From the NCBI GenBank assembly GCA_008638375.1, contig VIRR01000535.1:1-64000 (forward strand): DNA of 64,000 bases. The letters run 5' to 3'. Below, in pieces: positions 45,279 to 56,282 of the stretch (the first letter of the stretch is position 1; each line of letters begins with the position of its first letter). The notes beneath the pieces are model-generated. The model had not been told where the DNA came from, did not search any database, and saw only the letters and a list, made by a program, of their open reading frames with translations. Both the position numbers and the translations under genes were made by a program. This DNA is from Nyssa sinensis. Its lineage: Eukaryota; Streptophyta; Magnoliopsida; Cornales; Nyssaceae.

Positions 45279-45839
45279 TAGTTCGAGTATAGTGAAAAGG
45301 TTACTGCATTAGGTTAAGTAGCCTACTGGCTTTGAACTGGCCCTAGTGAACGACTATCGGATTTACTTAGTTAATCAGTAGATGTGAGGTCTTTGAACTG
45401 TCAGCCGTTTGTGTAAACCAAGACAATAGAAATCACACAGTACCCTTTCAGACATAGTTGGTTCTCACGTTTGTGTTCATTTTGGCCTTGAGCACCTCTT
45501 GGTTCTATGAGTGTTTTAGAGAATTCAGCCTTTAAAATTCCTATAGAAGCGGCCCCTTCTTACTCGCATAGGTGATTTCTATGAAGAGTATCCTACAATA
45601 CCCTACTTGGACATCTTTCCAAGATACAGAGATCATTAAAAGCGTAACTTATCCTTGGTTCTCGCAGCAAATGTGCATTGTCTCATCATAGGAATGGTTA
45701 GGAGAAAATATCTCCTCAGTGCGTACTAAGTTGTTTCATAGTTCAGTTCGCCCTTTGAACCTAGATCTTGGGATCTCCAGTCAACTAGGTTAGGTTGCCA
45801 CTATGACAACTCTTGTTTAGACATAGGCTTTAAACCTAT
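45279..45839 (-). other. Copia D 3' internal tail, no coding
   Basis: On the minus strand it holds the stretch after RNase H. This kind of non-coding tail occurs in other Tork-like elements. No polypurine tract or LTR start (TGTTGGAAAATAA expected from the right LTR) is present. Confidence 0.55.
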
Positions 45840-47347
45840 TCCCTTCGATGAACCTTCCACTTGCTCTCGTGTTAAGCCTTTCGTAAGTGGATCCGCAATA
45901 TTATCTTTTGACCTTACATAGTCAATGGTGATAATTCAATTTGAGAACAATTGTCTAACGGTATTATGTCTTTGACGTATGTGTCGTGACTTACCATTAT
46001 ACATATGACTTTGTGCCCTTCCAATTGCTGATTGACTATCACAATGTATACAAATAGTGGGCATTGGTCTTGACCAATTTGGAATATCCTCTAAGAAATT
46101 ATGAAGCCATTCTGCTTCTTCTCCAACTTTATCTAAAGCAATGAATTCAGATTCCATTGTAGATCTAGCAATACATGTTTGTTTGGAGGATTCCAAGACA
46201 CGGCTGCACTTCCTAGAGTAAAAACATATCCACTTGTGGATTTGGTGTCTTTTGAATCAGAGTTCCAATTAGCATCACTATACCCTTCAAGTACAACTGG
46301 ATATCTCGTGTAGTGCAATCCATAATTTTGGGTATATTTTAAATATCCCAAAAGTCTTATTATTGCTTTCCAGTGATTGTTTCCCGGATTACTCGTAAAT
46401 CGACTAAGCTTACTCACAGAAAATGCTATATCAGGTCGAGTGCAGTTCATGACATACATTAAACTGCCTATTGTACGAGAATACTCTAATTGAGATATGC
46501 TTTTTCTAGTATTTTTAGCAAGATGAAGACTTACATCCACTGGTGTCTTCACAGGATTTACATTATACTTTTTGAACTTATTAAGTAATTTATCAATGTA
46601 ATGAGATTGAGATAAAACAAGTCCATCAGACATTCTAGAAATTTTCATTCCTAGAATAGTGTCTGCGACACCTAAGTCTTTCATATCAAGTCTACTAGAT
46701 AACATTTTTTTTGTAGCATTTATCATGTCAATGGTGCTACCTAAAATTAGCATATCATCATCGTAAAGACATAAGATGACATATCCTTTTTGAGTGGTTT
46801 TGACATATATACATTTGTCACACTCATTGAACTTGAATCCATTTGACATCATTACATTGTCAAATTTCTCATGCCATTGTTTTGGTGCTTGCTTTAATCC
46901 ATAGAGGGATTTGACAAGTTCGCATACTTTCCTTTTTTCTCCAGAAGCAATAAACCCTTCGGGTTGTTCCATATATACTTCTTCATCTAACTCACCATTT
47001 AAGAAAGCAGTTTTTACATCCATTTGATGTATTTCTAATCCATTTAAAGCTGTTATCGCAATCAACATCCGAATGGATGTGATTCTAGTAACTGGTGAGT
47101 AAGTATCAAAATAATCTAATCCTTCCCTTTGCTTATAGCCTTTGACAACAAGTCTTGCTTTATATTTCTCTATTGACCCATCAACTTTCATCTTCTTTTT
47201 AAAAATCCATTTGGATCCTAATGGTTTAGAACCAGGTGGAAGATCCACTATGATTTTGCATGATGGATTCAATTTCACTATTGATTGCTTCTTTCCAATA
47301 TAAAGCTTCGGGAGAGGACATTGCTTCCTTGAACGTTTGAGGATCAT
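45840..47347 (-). pseudogene. Copia D reverse transcriptase and RNase H
   Basis: The minus strand reads [80 protein letters not shown] and [14 protein letters not shown]. The catalytic box, normally YVDD, reads YDDD, which should impair polymerisation. It goes on with [20 protein letters not shown] and [20 protein letters not shown] (RNase H Asp). A frameshift at about 46150 leads to [20 protein letters not shown] and, after further changes, DNIADPLTKGLTREQV near 45880. Apart from these the frame is open for 404 codons, one of the best-preserved in the window. Confidence 0.88.
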
Positions 47348-48116
47348 TTTCCAACAAATATGTTAGAAAATCAGGTCCAAAGGACGCTGATTTCTTTGCT
47401 CTCTTGCTACGTCTAGGTTCATCAATCATAGACTTTTGGTCTATACTTTCATGATTATTACTAACTGTAGCTTCTAGAGGCTTTTTCTGTAAACTTGATT
47501 CATGTGTCATGCTATAAGGAAATACATTTTCAAAAAATGAAGCATCCCTTGACTCAATATTTATATTAACATGCACATCAGGAATCTCAGATTTATGAAC
47601 AAGAAATCGATATGCACTACTGTTATTTGCATAACCAATGAATACACAGTCAATGGTTTTTGGTCCTATCTTAACCTTTTTAGGTTTAGGAACTGCCACT
47701 TTACTTAGACACCCCCACACTCTTAAGTATTTATAGCAAGGTTTGTGACCTTTCCATAATTCATAAGGTGTTTTATGAGTTTTCTTATGAGGTACCTTGT
47801 TGAGAATATAATTAGCGGAAAGCAAAACTTCCCCCCACAAATTCGGGGGTGAACCAGAACTTAACAACATAGCATTCATCATTTCTTTTAGTGTTCGGTT
47901 TTTGCGTTCAGCAATACCATTAGATTGAGGTGAATAAAGAGAGGTAGTTTGGTGAATAATTCCATGTTCTGAACAGAACTCCTCAAAAAGTGATTCATAT
48001 TCACCACCTCTATCACTTTTTATTGCCTTGATCTTTTTACTAAGTTGATTTTCAACTTCATTCTTATAATGTTTGAACATTTCTATAGCCTCATCTTTGC
48101 TTCTTAGCAAATACAC
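47226..48116 (-). pseudogene. Copia D integrase catalytic and C-terminal part
   Basis: The minus strand reads KAIKSDRGGEYESLFEEFCS (second Asp), TTSLYSPQSNGIAERKNRTL (Glu), ANYILNKVPHKKTHKTPYEL, YKYLRVWGCLSKVAVPKPKK and GPKTIDCVFIGYANNSSAYR, then an acidic linker and [20 protein letters not shown], the start of RT, where a frameshift separates it from 47347. It is open for 296 codons. The first catalytic Asp is in the adjoining frame (48104-49075). Confidence 0.87.
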
Positions 48117-49075
48117 ATAACAGTATCTAGTGCAATCATCAATAAAAGTAATAAAATACTTTTTCCCCCTCTAGTTTGCACAAACTTTAAGTCACAGATA
48201 TCACTATGAATTAAATCTAGAGGTTCAGTACTTCCTCCAACATAATGGAAGGGTAATCTTGTCAATTTGGATTCCACACAAGTTTCACATTTGTGATTAG
48301 GATTAATATCAAATTTAGGCAAAAATTCTAAGTTAATTAATCTATGTAAATTATCATAATTAACATGTCCTAATCTAGCATGCCAAATAGTTGAAGACTC
48401 AAACAAGTAAGTAGAAGAAGCATTATTATTATTAATAGATTTTGGTATAATAGTCATAACATTCATCTTAAACAGCCCCTTACTCAAATAACCCTTTCCC
48501 ACAAACATCTCATTCTTAGTGAGCACAAATTTGTCAAACACAAAGACTAATTTGAAGCCATTCTTGCTAAGCAATGATCCAGAGACTAAGTTTTTGCGAA
48601 TGTCAGGCACATGAAGCACATTGTTGAGAGTAAGTTCTTTGCCAGATGTCATTTTCAGTATCACTTTTCCACGTCCTTCAACTTTGGAACTCGAAGAATT
48701 ACCCATGAAGAGTTGTTCTTCATGCTCAACAGGTTTATAGGTAGAGAACATCCATTTGTTTGAGTAAATGTGGCGTGTAGCCCTAGTGTCTACCCACCAT
48801 TCCTTGGTGTTTCCCACGAAGTTACATTCGGATACAACAGCAGAAAGATTCATCTCACCAACATCAACTGAAAGCCTGTCACATTCTGTCATGTTTGCTT
48901 GAGCATTTGGTTTCCTTGAGTTCTTAGGTTTGCGACAGTCCTTTGAACGATGTCCTTGCTTACCACAATTGTAGCATTTCCCTTTGAACTTCTTAGAAAC
49001 TTGAGAAGGACCCTCTCCTTCACACTTCCTTTTATTTTTTGAGCCTTGTTCAACAACATTTGCCTTAGCCCCCAT
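48104..49075 (-). pseudogene. Copia D zinc knuckle, protease and integrase N-terminus
   Basis: The minus strand reads [20 protein letters not shown] (CX2CX4HX4C), [20 protein letters not shown] (protease site DTR where DTG is required), [60 protein letters not shown], then [20 protein letters not shown] (zinc-binding H/C) and [20 protein letters not shown] (first integrase Asp). A frameshift then breaks the core before 48116. The Gly-to-Arg change alone should kill protease activity. Confidence 0.87.
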
Positions 49076-49769
49076 TGAATGATTTTCATTCTTCTTTTCA
49101 GATCCTCAGTTGTCTTCTTCAATTCGTAGTCTCACTATCAACTCTTCAAGATTCATCTTTTTGCATTTGTGCTTGAGATAATTCTTAAAGTCTTTCCATG
49201 ATGGTGGCAGTTTCTCAATCACAGCAACCACTTGAAATGAGTCACTTAGAGACATTCCTTCAGCATGGATGTCATGGAGGATCACTTGTAGATCTTGAAC
49301 TTGGCTTATCACTTTTTTTATGGTCTAACATCTTGTAGTCAAGAAATTTGCCAACTATGAATTTCTTCATGCCAGCATATTCAGTTTTTTATTTCTTGTC
49401 CAAAGATTCCTATAGTTGCTTTGCTGTTTTGATTAAATAATATACATTATATAATGTATTATCCAATCCATTCAACACATAATTTCTACATAAGAAATCT
49501 GCATGTTTCCATGCATCAATAGCAGCCACTTTTTCCTTGTCAGTTTCTCTTTCAGCAAGTATAGGAGAATCTTCATAAAGGAACCTTGCCAAATTTAAGG
49601 TTGTGAGAAAGAAGATCATCTTCTGTTGCCAACGTTTGAAATCTATTCCATTGAACTTTTCGGGCTTCTCTCCATGAGACACATTCATGGTGGGTGCATT
49701 ACTTGTAGAGGCCATTTCTGTTACAAAAACAAAAAGTTTTGTCTCAATTATACAAGATTTATTAAACAA
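49076..49769 (-). pseudogene. Copia D gag
   Basis: The likely start is the Met at about 49715 (MASTSNAPTMNVSHGEKPEK), followed by FNGIDFKRWQQKMIFFLTTL, WKHADFLCRNYVLNGLDNTL and YNVYYLIKTAKQL, then a stop and LDKKYKTEYAGMKKFIVGKF. The 49312-49106 part reads HDIHAEGMSLSDSFQVVAVI, EKLPPSWKDFKNYLKHKCKK, MNLEELIVRLRIEEDN. This is the UBN2-type copia gag. At least two stops or frameshifts are present. Confidence 0.84.
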
Positions 49770-50127
49770 AAATCTATGAAACAGAACTTAATAAGTAGAA
49801 CAGAATCCACTAAATAGAACTGAATTTATAAAACAGAGACGTTTATAAAAACATATTCAATGTTTTATAAAACAGTGAATATTTTATTAAACAATGTTTA
49901 ACAAAAAAAAAACAGAGAACAGTTTAAATGAAACAGATTCAATGTTTAACAAAAACAGTGAACCAAATTGAAACAGTATATATAAACAGAAATAAAACAG
50001 TACTATATATTTATATATATATATATATAGTTTACCAGTACTGTATATATATATATATATAAGACGAATTTGTTATTTTGCCTGTTATAATATACTGTTA
50101 TATATATATATATATATATATATATAC
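49770..50127 (-). other. Copia D leader with AT microsatellites
   Basis: Repeated aaaacagtgaa/ttaaac motifs and three (TA)n blocks (about 50008-50027, 50046-50060, 50100-50126). No clear tRNA-iMet primer site was found; it may have been replaced by the expanded TA repeats. Confidence 0.5.
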
Positions 50128-51266
50128 TGTTACAAGAAATTAAACAAAATAAATAAAACAACAGTAATTAACTTGAACAAAAACTCAATGTAATTGAGTT
50201 TGAATAGAATGAAAATCCGAGCCTTGTAAAATTCACAATTTCCTTAAGACGAATTTGCTTCCTCTCGGTGCTCAAGGTGATGAGCAATCGTCTCCCAAAA
50301 TAGAACGGATTTCGGTTTTAAAGAAGCAGCACTTCAATCTTTAGAACCCTACGAACACAACTATATATCAACACTCGAACTTGACTTATGCAGAGAGAGA
50401 GAATGCAATATTTTGAAATTGGAATGCAATGAAGGTCTGGTATTTATAGGCTTCTTCATGATTGTTTGGTATAATCATGAAGGTTCAGTTGTGTCTGTTC
50501 ATGGCAAACAGACACAGGTGCAACCATAGAAAAAGATGATTGTTCAGTCAAACCAACGCGATCGCAGAACGACGGCGTTTTGGACTCCCAACGGTAACCA
50601 TACGCATGTCGCAAAATGATTGCGTTTTGGACTCCCAACGGTAACCATACGCACGTCGCAAAACGACAGTATTTCGAAATTCGAATGGTAACTTAAACGC
50701 ATGTTTAAAATGACTGTGTTTCTGGTTTGAAAAATTTTAAATAAATTTTCTCTAAAAAGATATATATACAGCAAGCCCAAGCCCAAGCCCAAACCCAAGC
50801 CTGAGCCCTAGCTCGGCCCGATTCTGGGAAACGTGCACGCGCGCGCGTGTGGTGAACCTAGCATGTGCTAAGTCCTCCCCCTTCCACAAAATTAGGGTGC
50901 CCCTTGGGGCCCAAACCCCACTCCAAGGTAGGTGTATATATACTAATAAAAGGCCTTGCACCTATCCTATGTGGGACAAAGCCTTGTACCCATCCTATGT
51001 GGGACAAAGCCTTGTACCCATCCTATGTGGGACACAAGTTTTTTGCACAAGCTTCAAGCTTTTGTTACCATTTCCAAGTGGTGATGTTTGGAGGCAATTT
51101 CTTATTTACTCCTTAATGGTTTTGAGCAAACCAATATATAATCTTCATCTTCTCATGAAGGAGAACACATTCCCATGTGGACCCACTAAAATTAATTTGT
51201 GGGACTCACTTTAATTTTAGCTCAAAGTTAGCTAATTATAATGCTCAAACCCATTATTTTCCAACA
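50128..51266 (-). repeat. Copia D 5' LTR (inner end uncertain)
   Basis: The outer end on the minus strand is TGTTGGAAAATAATGGG (51266). The inner end is placed at plus-strand tgttacaagaaatt (50128) because it would give a TG..CA structure; this is a guess. A minus-strand TATA box CCTATAAATACC lies at 50441-50452. Two repeat sets are inside: units of about 48 bp with ggactcccaacggtaacc (50580-50690), and three units of about 29 bp of catcctatgtgggacaaagc (50955-51035). Confidence 0.6.
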
Positions 51267-52402
51267 GTTTTAAACAAGGATTGAGATGGATATGAATAAC
51301 TCCTCTTCAATGCTTCTTGAATTTTCTTTTCTTTAAGGTATATTGGATATGCAACATCATTTATTATTTAATTATTTAATAGCAAATGTATAATATTACA
51401 TGCATCTAAGACCATAATGAAAAAAATTGAGAAAAAAATATGAAGAAGATCTTGATCCAATTGAGATGACTTTGACTAGCCAAAGAGGAAATGACAAATA
51501 TTTATTGAAACATGCATTCTAATGGATGAAAGTTTTTATGGAAGGAAAAAGAAGAAAACAGAAGTGTTGCCCAATGCAAATGCAAATGCAAATGCAGAGC
51601 TGTTAAGGAAGCTATGGAAAATGAATGTTGAAAGTGGCCCCATTCACTATCTGAATTGTAACATTTTGATGAAAAGTTGACAATAATTCAAAATTTTACT
51701 CTTCTTATGCAGTTGGTTTTTAGGTTTTTTTTTCTATTTTTCTTTTTTGTTTGTAATGACAATAATTTATGATTTGAAATGTTATTTTGTGATCTGATTA
51801 TTATTTTCTTAAGCGAAAACATTCAACATAGAATCTTTACATTCAAAGTGCATGACAATTTAATGTTGAATGGATTCACTTGAGGACTAAATGGACCATT
51901 TAGTTTGCCCAAAGGAATGTAACTTGTGTGCTATATATCTCATGATTCTCCTTTAAAGGAGGTCATAGTTTTAACTCCTGAATAGCATGTGATATATATA
52001 TATATATATATATATTGGGGGAGAGGGGAGGGAGGAGGGAGGGTTTTTTCTCTATGACTGGTATAATTCCTGAATCCTTAGTGAGGTGGTGGTCACAGTA
52101 ATTTGCTTCTCTCCAATTATGACTGATTTCAAAACTCCATTACTTGAGTTTTGTCATAAGTTCCTTAACTGAACCATTCAATGTTGAAATAGACCCTAAT
52201 TTCACACCCAAGTAGGAATGTCAGTAGGTTAATTATTATTATTTTTTGAATAAATTTTGAAAAGTATAAATATGAATTAAGGGGGAAATTGCATGTAAAA
52301 TAACCTCAAGTGGTCTAGAATACTTTCTTTTAAGTGGGTTGAATATTGGTCAAAATAAAAGTGCAAACATGCTGTGAGAACTTGCATTCTTGGTAAGCCT
52401 AA
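51267..52402. other. AT-rich intergenic DNA
   Basis: No gene is recognised. It includes a short hexamer run (caaatg repeated four times near 51577), a (TA)n block at 51990-52014 and an adjoining GGGAGA-type purine tract to 52045. Confidence 0.6.
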
Positions 52403-52410
52403 GTCTCAAT

Positions 52411-52593
52411 CAGTAGCGGATTTAGATCGTTAATAAAGACGGAAAAAAAATTAAAATTAAAATTTCAATGAATCTCTTATAAAAAAATGAAAAATTTGGG
52501 AAAGACAATTTCTAATTTCTAATTTTTTTAATAGAAAAAAGAGGTTAAATATAAAATTTCTAACTTTCTTTGGGCCCGTTGTCTCCGCCACTG
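52411..52593 (+). mobile_element. hAT-type MITE (183 bp)
   Basis: Terminal inverted repeats are imperfect: cagtagcggattta at the left, and cagtggcggagaca read on the complement at the right. The AGTGGCGGA end is typical of plant hAT elements. A perfect 8-bp target duplication gtctcaat flanks it (52403-52410 and 52594-52601), as expected for hAT. The interior is A/T-rich and non-coding, so it would need an external transposase. Confidence 0.88.
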
Positions 52594-52601
52594 GTCTCAA
52601 T

Positions 52602-53670
52602 GTAACTTAAGCTCTTTGTTAATGATTTGTAACATGTTCATGAAGTTATGCTATATATAATAAATTTTTAATAACTCTTAAACACAAGTAGTGAGTATAC
52701 TTCTGTTATACAAATTATTCTCCATGTTCAAATTGTTCAACTGATGTTACATTAATCCGCAAGTTGGATTTTGTTAACGAAAAAATGAAAAATGTAAAAA
52801 AAAAAAAATTAAAATTAAAAAAGAAAAGTTTCTCAAACTAACAAAAAATTTAATTGTAATATATTCAAAACAAAGACACAACTGGTGGACCGCTTGGATT
52901 CGATCAACCCACCCCAAAAAAAATAAAAAATAAAAAACAAAGATAAAACTTAGAAATGGAGAAAGGCAGGCACAGTGGATAAAGATGGTAGATTAAGGTA
53001 ATGGTTCTATAAGCTTGAACTCATATAAGATATGGTATATTAATTATTGGATGGTCTCATGATTGAATTTTCATTTATTTCAATCACTTTATCTATAATT
53101 TCGAGATCATTCAAAGATTAAAATACTCTATATTATATGATACAGAGTGTTTTAACTATTGAATGACTTAAAAACTAGAGATAGTAATTGGAATAAAAGA
53201 AAACTCAATCCCGAGTCCATCCAGTGATTAAATATCTTGTCTCACATGTGTTAGAGCTTAAAATAGTATTACCTAATTTTTTAAAATAAATACTAAAACT
53301 TACTATTGGTTTACCAATGAAGTGTGATTTAAGTCAATAAAAACCAGTAGTCTAGTGGGAGTAGCTTATGGTGATAGAAACATCACCATCTTCAATAAAC
53401 TACAAAAATTCCTAATCTGAATGAAAGAACACAGAAAAGATCACTAAAGAAAGAAAGTATAAAAAGGGGTGGAATGTAGTGGCATGGAGTCCTCGTTAAG
53501 TCAGTATAGCACTAACAAGATGGACCAATTCCTTCTCAGCAAAAGCCAAAAGGATAGACCAACGCCCAATTCTACACGCCTAAATTCAAAATTTTTATCA
53601 TCCAGTTCACAACCATAAAGCAACCAGAAGTATAAGCAAGGCCGGACGAAAGCACAGTTAACAATATTTC
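52602..53670. other. AT-rich intergenic DNA before T3
   Basis: No gene is recognised. Poly-A tracts occur near 52795-52810 and 52915-52930. The bases atttc at 53666-53670 are the predicted T3 target duplication. Confidence 0.55.
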
Positions 53671-54228
53671 TGATATACCACAAAGTAACCAATTAATCTC
53701 CAGGTGACGCGTGTACTTGTAGATTAGCCATAACTTGGCCATGCAGAATAGACTAAATATTCAGAACAGGTTTATGCTCCTACCCTCTAGAACTCTCAAG
53801 TCTGTATGCCTACCTCTAGAGCATTCCCCATAGTTCAGAACTCATCACCGCCTTAGCGCCCTACCGAGCAGAGTATAAGAAAACAGTCTTCTACAAAGAA
53901 ACTATCACTCACGGATATTTCTCAAATACAATGTCCAACATGGTAACTGCCATTCTCCAATGATCAAATCCCTACATTCATGGCTCCAAATCCTAACCAA
54001 CTTAGGATTCACAAAGTTTATAAATTAAACCCTAAGGTACGCTATTATTTTCATGCTCATTTTTTGGCTTACATTATAGTCTTTCAATTCAGTTTTATTA
54101 ACTTAAGTATCGGAGCGGCTACCGCCGGAGCCAATTCGGTGGTCCTCTGATCGTCTTTTGAGTGTTCCTCAGGTAGCGGAGTACAGAATCCAAAGTAGCC
54201 CTCACGAGAGCCAAAAAGTGCAGCATCA
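53671..54228 (+). repeat. T3 5' LTR (558 bp)
   Basis: TGATATACC start and AGTGCAGCATCA end. The TATAAAT at 54019-54025 is the likely promoter, at the same place as in the T2 LTR. The ctaaggtacgc and agtctttcaattcag tracts are shared with T2. Confidence 0.8.
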
Positions 54229-54229
54229 G

Positions 54230-54247
54230 TTTGGTGCCGTCTGTGGG
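54230..54247 (+). other. T3 primer binding site
   Basis: TTTGGTGCCGTCTGTGGG follows the LTR after one base; T2 has the same site with one change. Confidence 0.85.
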
Positions 54248-54308
54248 AATGACAATCACCAAGTGCTCTACTTACACAAAAAATCATTCTCATTTTTACT
54301 GAAGGATT

Positions 54309-55781
54309 ATGGCTCCCAATCTCCGCCCGAGGAAGAACGCTCAAAATCCTCAAGACCCTCAACCCCGGTCGCCAGTCGGATGGGGAAGAGGACGAACCAC
54401 CGATCCCGTACGACAAGAGTTTGATCAGGTCAAGCGATAGAATCAGTTGATGCAAGAGAAACTTCTAGCCATGTCTAAAACCTTGGCAATGCTCACTTAG
54501 AGTCATGGAGCTAATCCTCAAAATCCGCTTGTCAACACGACTACTCAGGAGACGCGACCTCCTGCTACTGCTCACATTCACGGAGATCCCCAACCATCGG
54601 CAGCCGCAGGCAGAGGGATACCAGCCTTCATTCCAAAAGTTCATTATCGAAGCACCACTAGGGCTCCAACCCCTGGGGCTTCGGGAGTGAATCCAGCACC
54701 ACAAGAGTCTCAACCTCAAGTGGCTCCTGTACCTATAAGTCATGAGGATCAAAACAATTCCCCAATCATGGGTCGGGATTATCCAGTCCATACAGGCCCT
54801 GAAGCCACAAGGCTTGACTTGCAGTAACCGATCCTGCCTAGGGCCCCACAAGGAGCTGAAGAAGTTGCGAAATCTATGGACTGCATCATTGCTATGAGGG
54901 GAGTCCAAGTCCCTCCAAAGCAGGATGAGCTAGCAAGGCTGCTCGGAAGGTTAGCCACACCGTTCACCCCTACCATAATGGCAGAGGAGAGGCCCAAGAA
55001 GTTCATAGTCCTGAAATTCACTCCTTATAATGGGACTGAGGACCCTGGGGACCACCTTTCCCATTACCAGCGCACTATGGCCTTACATGGGGCTTCAGAC
55101 GCCTTTATGTGCCGCACCTTTATAACCAGCCTCACTGGCACAGCTCTGAAGTGGTTTCACCACCTTCCACAGAACTCAGTTACCAGTTTCTACGAGCTCG
55201 AAAGGCGATTCCTTGACAGGTTCATGACCAGTAGAAGGCTGAGGAGGGGTCTAGAGTTCTTGTTGAATATAAAACAAACCAAAGAGGAGTCCCTCAGAGA
55301 GTACATTACACGTTTCAATACCGAGCTCACTGAGATTACAGACTGCAGTTCAGGCTTCCTGGTGGCTGCTCTGACCTCTGGCCTTGCCCAAGGAGGTTTC
55401 AAGGACTCCTTGACGAAGAGCCCTCCTACAGACATAGCAGCCCTTATGGATAGGGCCAGGAAGTACATAAACTTGGAAGAAGCAAAAAATACCTCCCAGA
55501 AGTCTAAGGAGCAAGCTCAGAAGGATGACATGAAGAAGGACGGCAAAAAGAAGGATGATCAAAAGAGGGAATTGAATACGGCCAGAAAAAGGGACAGAAG
55601 CCCAGAAAAGAGAGGGGTGCCCAGAACCCCATTCAACGCTGGCCCTAGGGGATTCACCAGCTTCACTCCGTTGAACACCTCTCTGAATCAAATACTTCGG
55701 CAGGTCCGATCTAGGGAGAATCTAAGGTGGCCAGAACCGCTAAGAGGGGATCCAAACCTCCGAGATCAGACCAAGTACTGT
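54309..55781 (+). pseudogene. T3 gag, main part (split by S3)
   Basis: Starts MAPNLRPRKNAQNPQDPQPR. A Pro/Gln-rich N-terminus with three stops (about 54440, 54498 and 54826) is followed by an open 310-codon stretch: MAEERPKKFIVLKFTPYNGT, EDPGDHLSHYQRTMALHGAS, FITSLTGTALKWFHHLPQNS, FYELERRFLDRFMTSRRLRR, LREYITRFNTELTEITDC and ADIAALMDRARKYINLEE-like helices. This is the Retrotrans_gag capsid domain (RxxxF, WF). A basic linker (KKDGKKKDDQKREL) leads to RDQTKYC, where S3 interrupts the zinc knuckle. Confidence 0.87.
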
Positions 55782-56191
55782 TGTAACACCCCGACCTTGT
55801 TTAATTAATAATTAATTTATTAATTATTAATCAGTACCGATTTAAGAAATGATTAAGGGAATTAATCATAATCTCGGCGGTCACGATAGACCAAAAATAA
55901 TTAAACATGTCTCAGAATAAGGTACAATGCCTGAACCTAATTATTAATTAATTAGGTGAAATAATGCCATTTTAACACTGATGGAACTCGAATTAGCTAA
56001 CTACGAAAATCTGAAATAAATGATAAACGACACGGAACCTCTGACACTGAAGGTAACTGAAATACGAAACTCTCGGAACAAACCGCGTCGAAAACGGAGC
56101 TCCAAATAAGGAGATATCACAGAAATAGCCAAAACAGAATTTGGTGTCAACCAAACAGGGCCTTAGCCCAAAATGTGGGAAAAATGGCCAA

Positions 56192-56282
56192 ATTGGGGGG
56201 GGGGGGGCGGGCAAGGGAATTGAACCCTTGACCTTTGAGTGGAAAGAAATCTCACCCAAAAACTTAACCAAGTGGCCACCAG
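56192..56282 (-). other. tRNA-like (SINE head-like) segment in S3
   Basis: The minus strand begins GGTGGCCACTTGGTTAAG, resembling an A-box region, and about 40 bases later has GGTTCAATTCC, a good B box (internal pol III promoter). A C run at the 3' side follows. There is no cloverleaf, no anticodon and no clear SINE tail. Confidence 0.4.

Larger units (their letters stand above)
45279..51266 (-). mobile_element. Copia D: Ty1/copia retrotransposon (Tork-like), 3' LTR not found
   Basis: Minus orientation: 5' LTR to the right (ending plus-strand ttttccaaca at 51266), then gag, zinc knuckle, protease, integrase, RT, RNase H and a 3' internal tail (45300-45840). No second LTR is found on the left before receptor-gene sequence begins at about 45270, so the 3' LTR appears deleted. 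Coding regions are long and similar to tobacco TNT1-type pol. The exact left end is uncertain by tens of bases. Confidence 0.78.

Noticed and set aside
55190..55691. Minus-strand frames opposite T3 gag
   Set aside because: Shadows of the gag reading frame; the plus strand has clear gag motifs.
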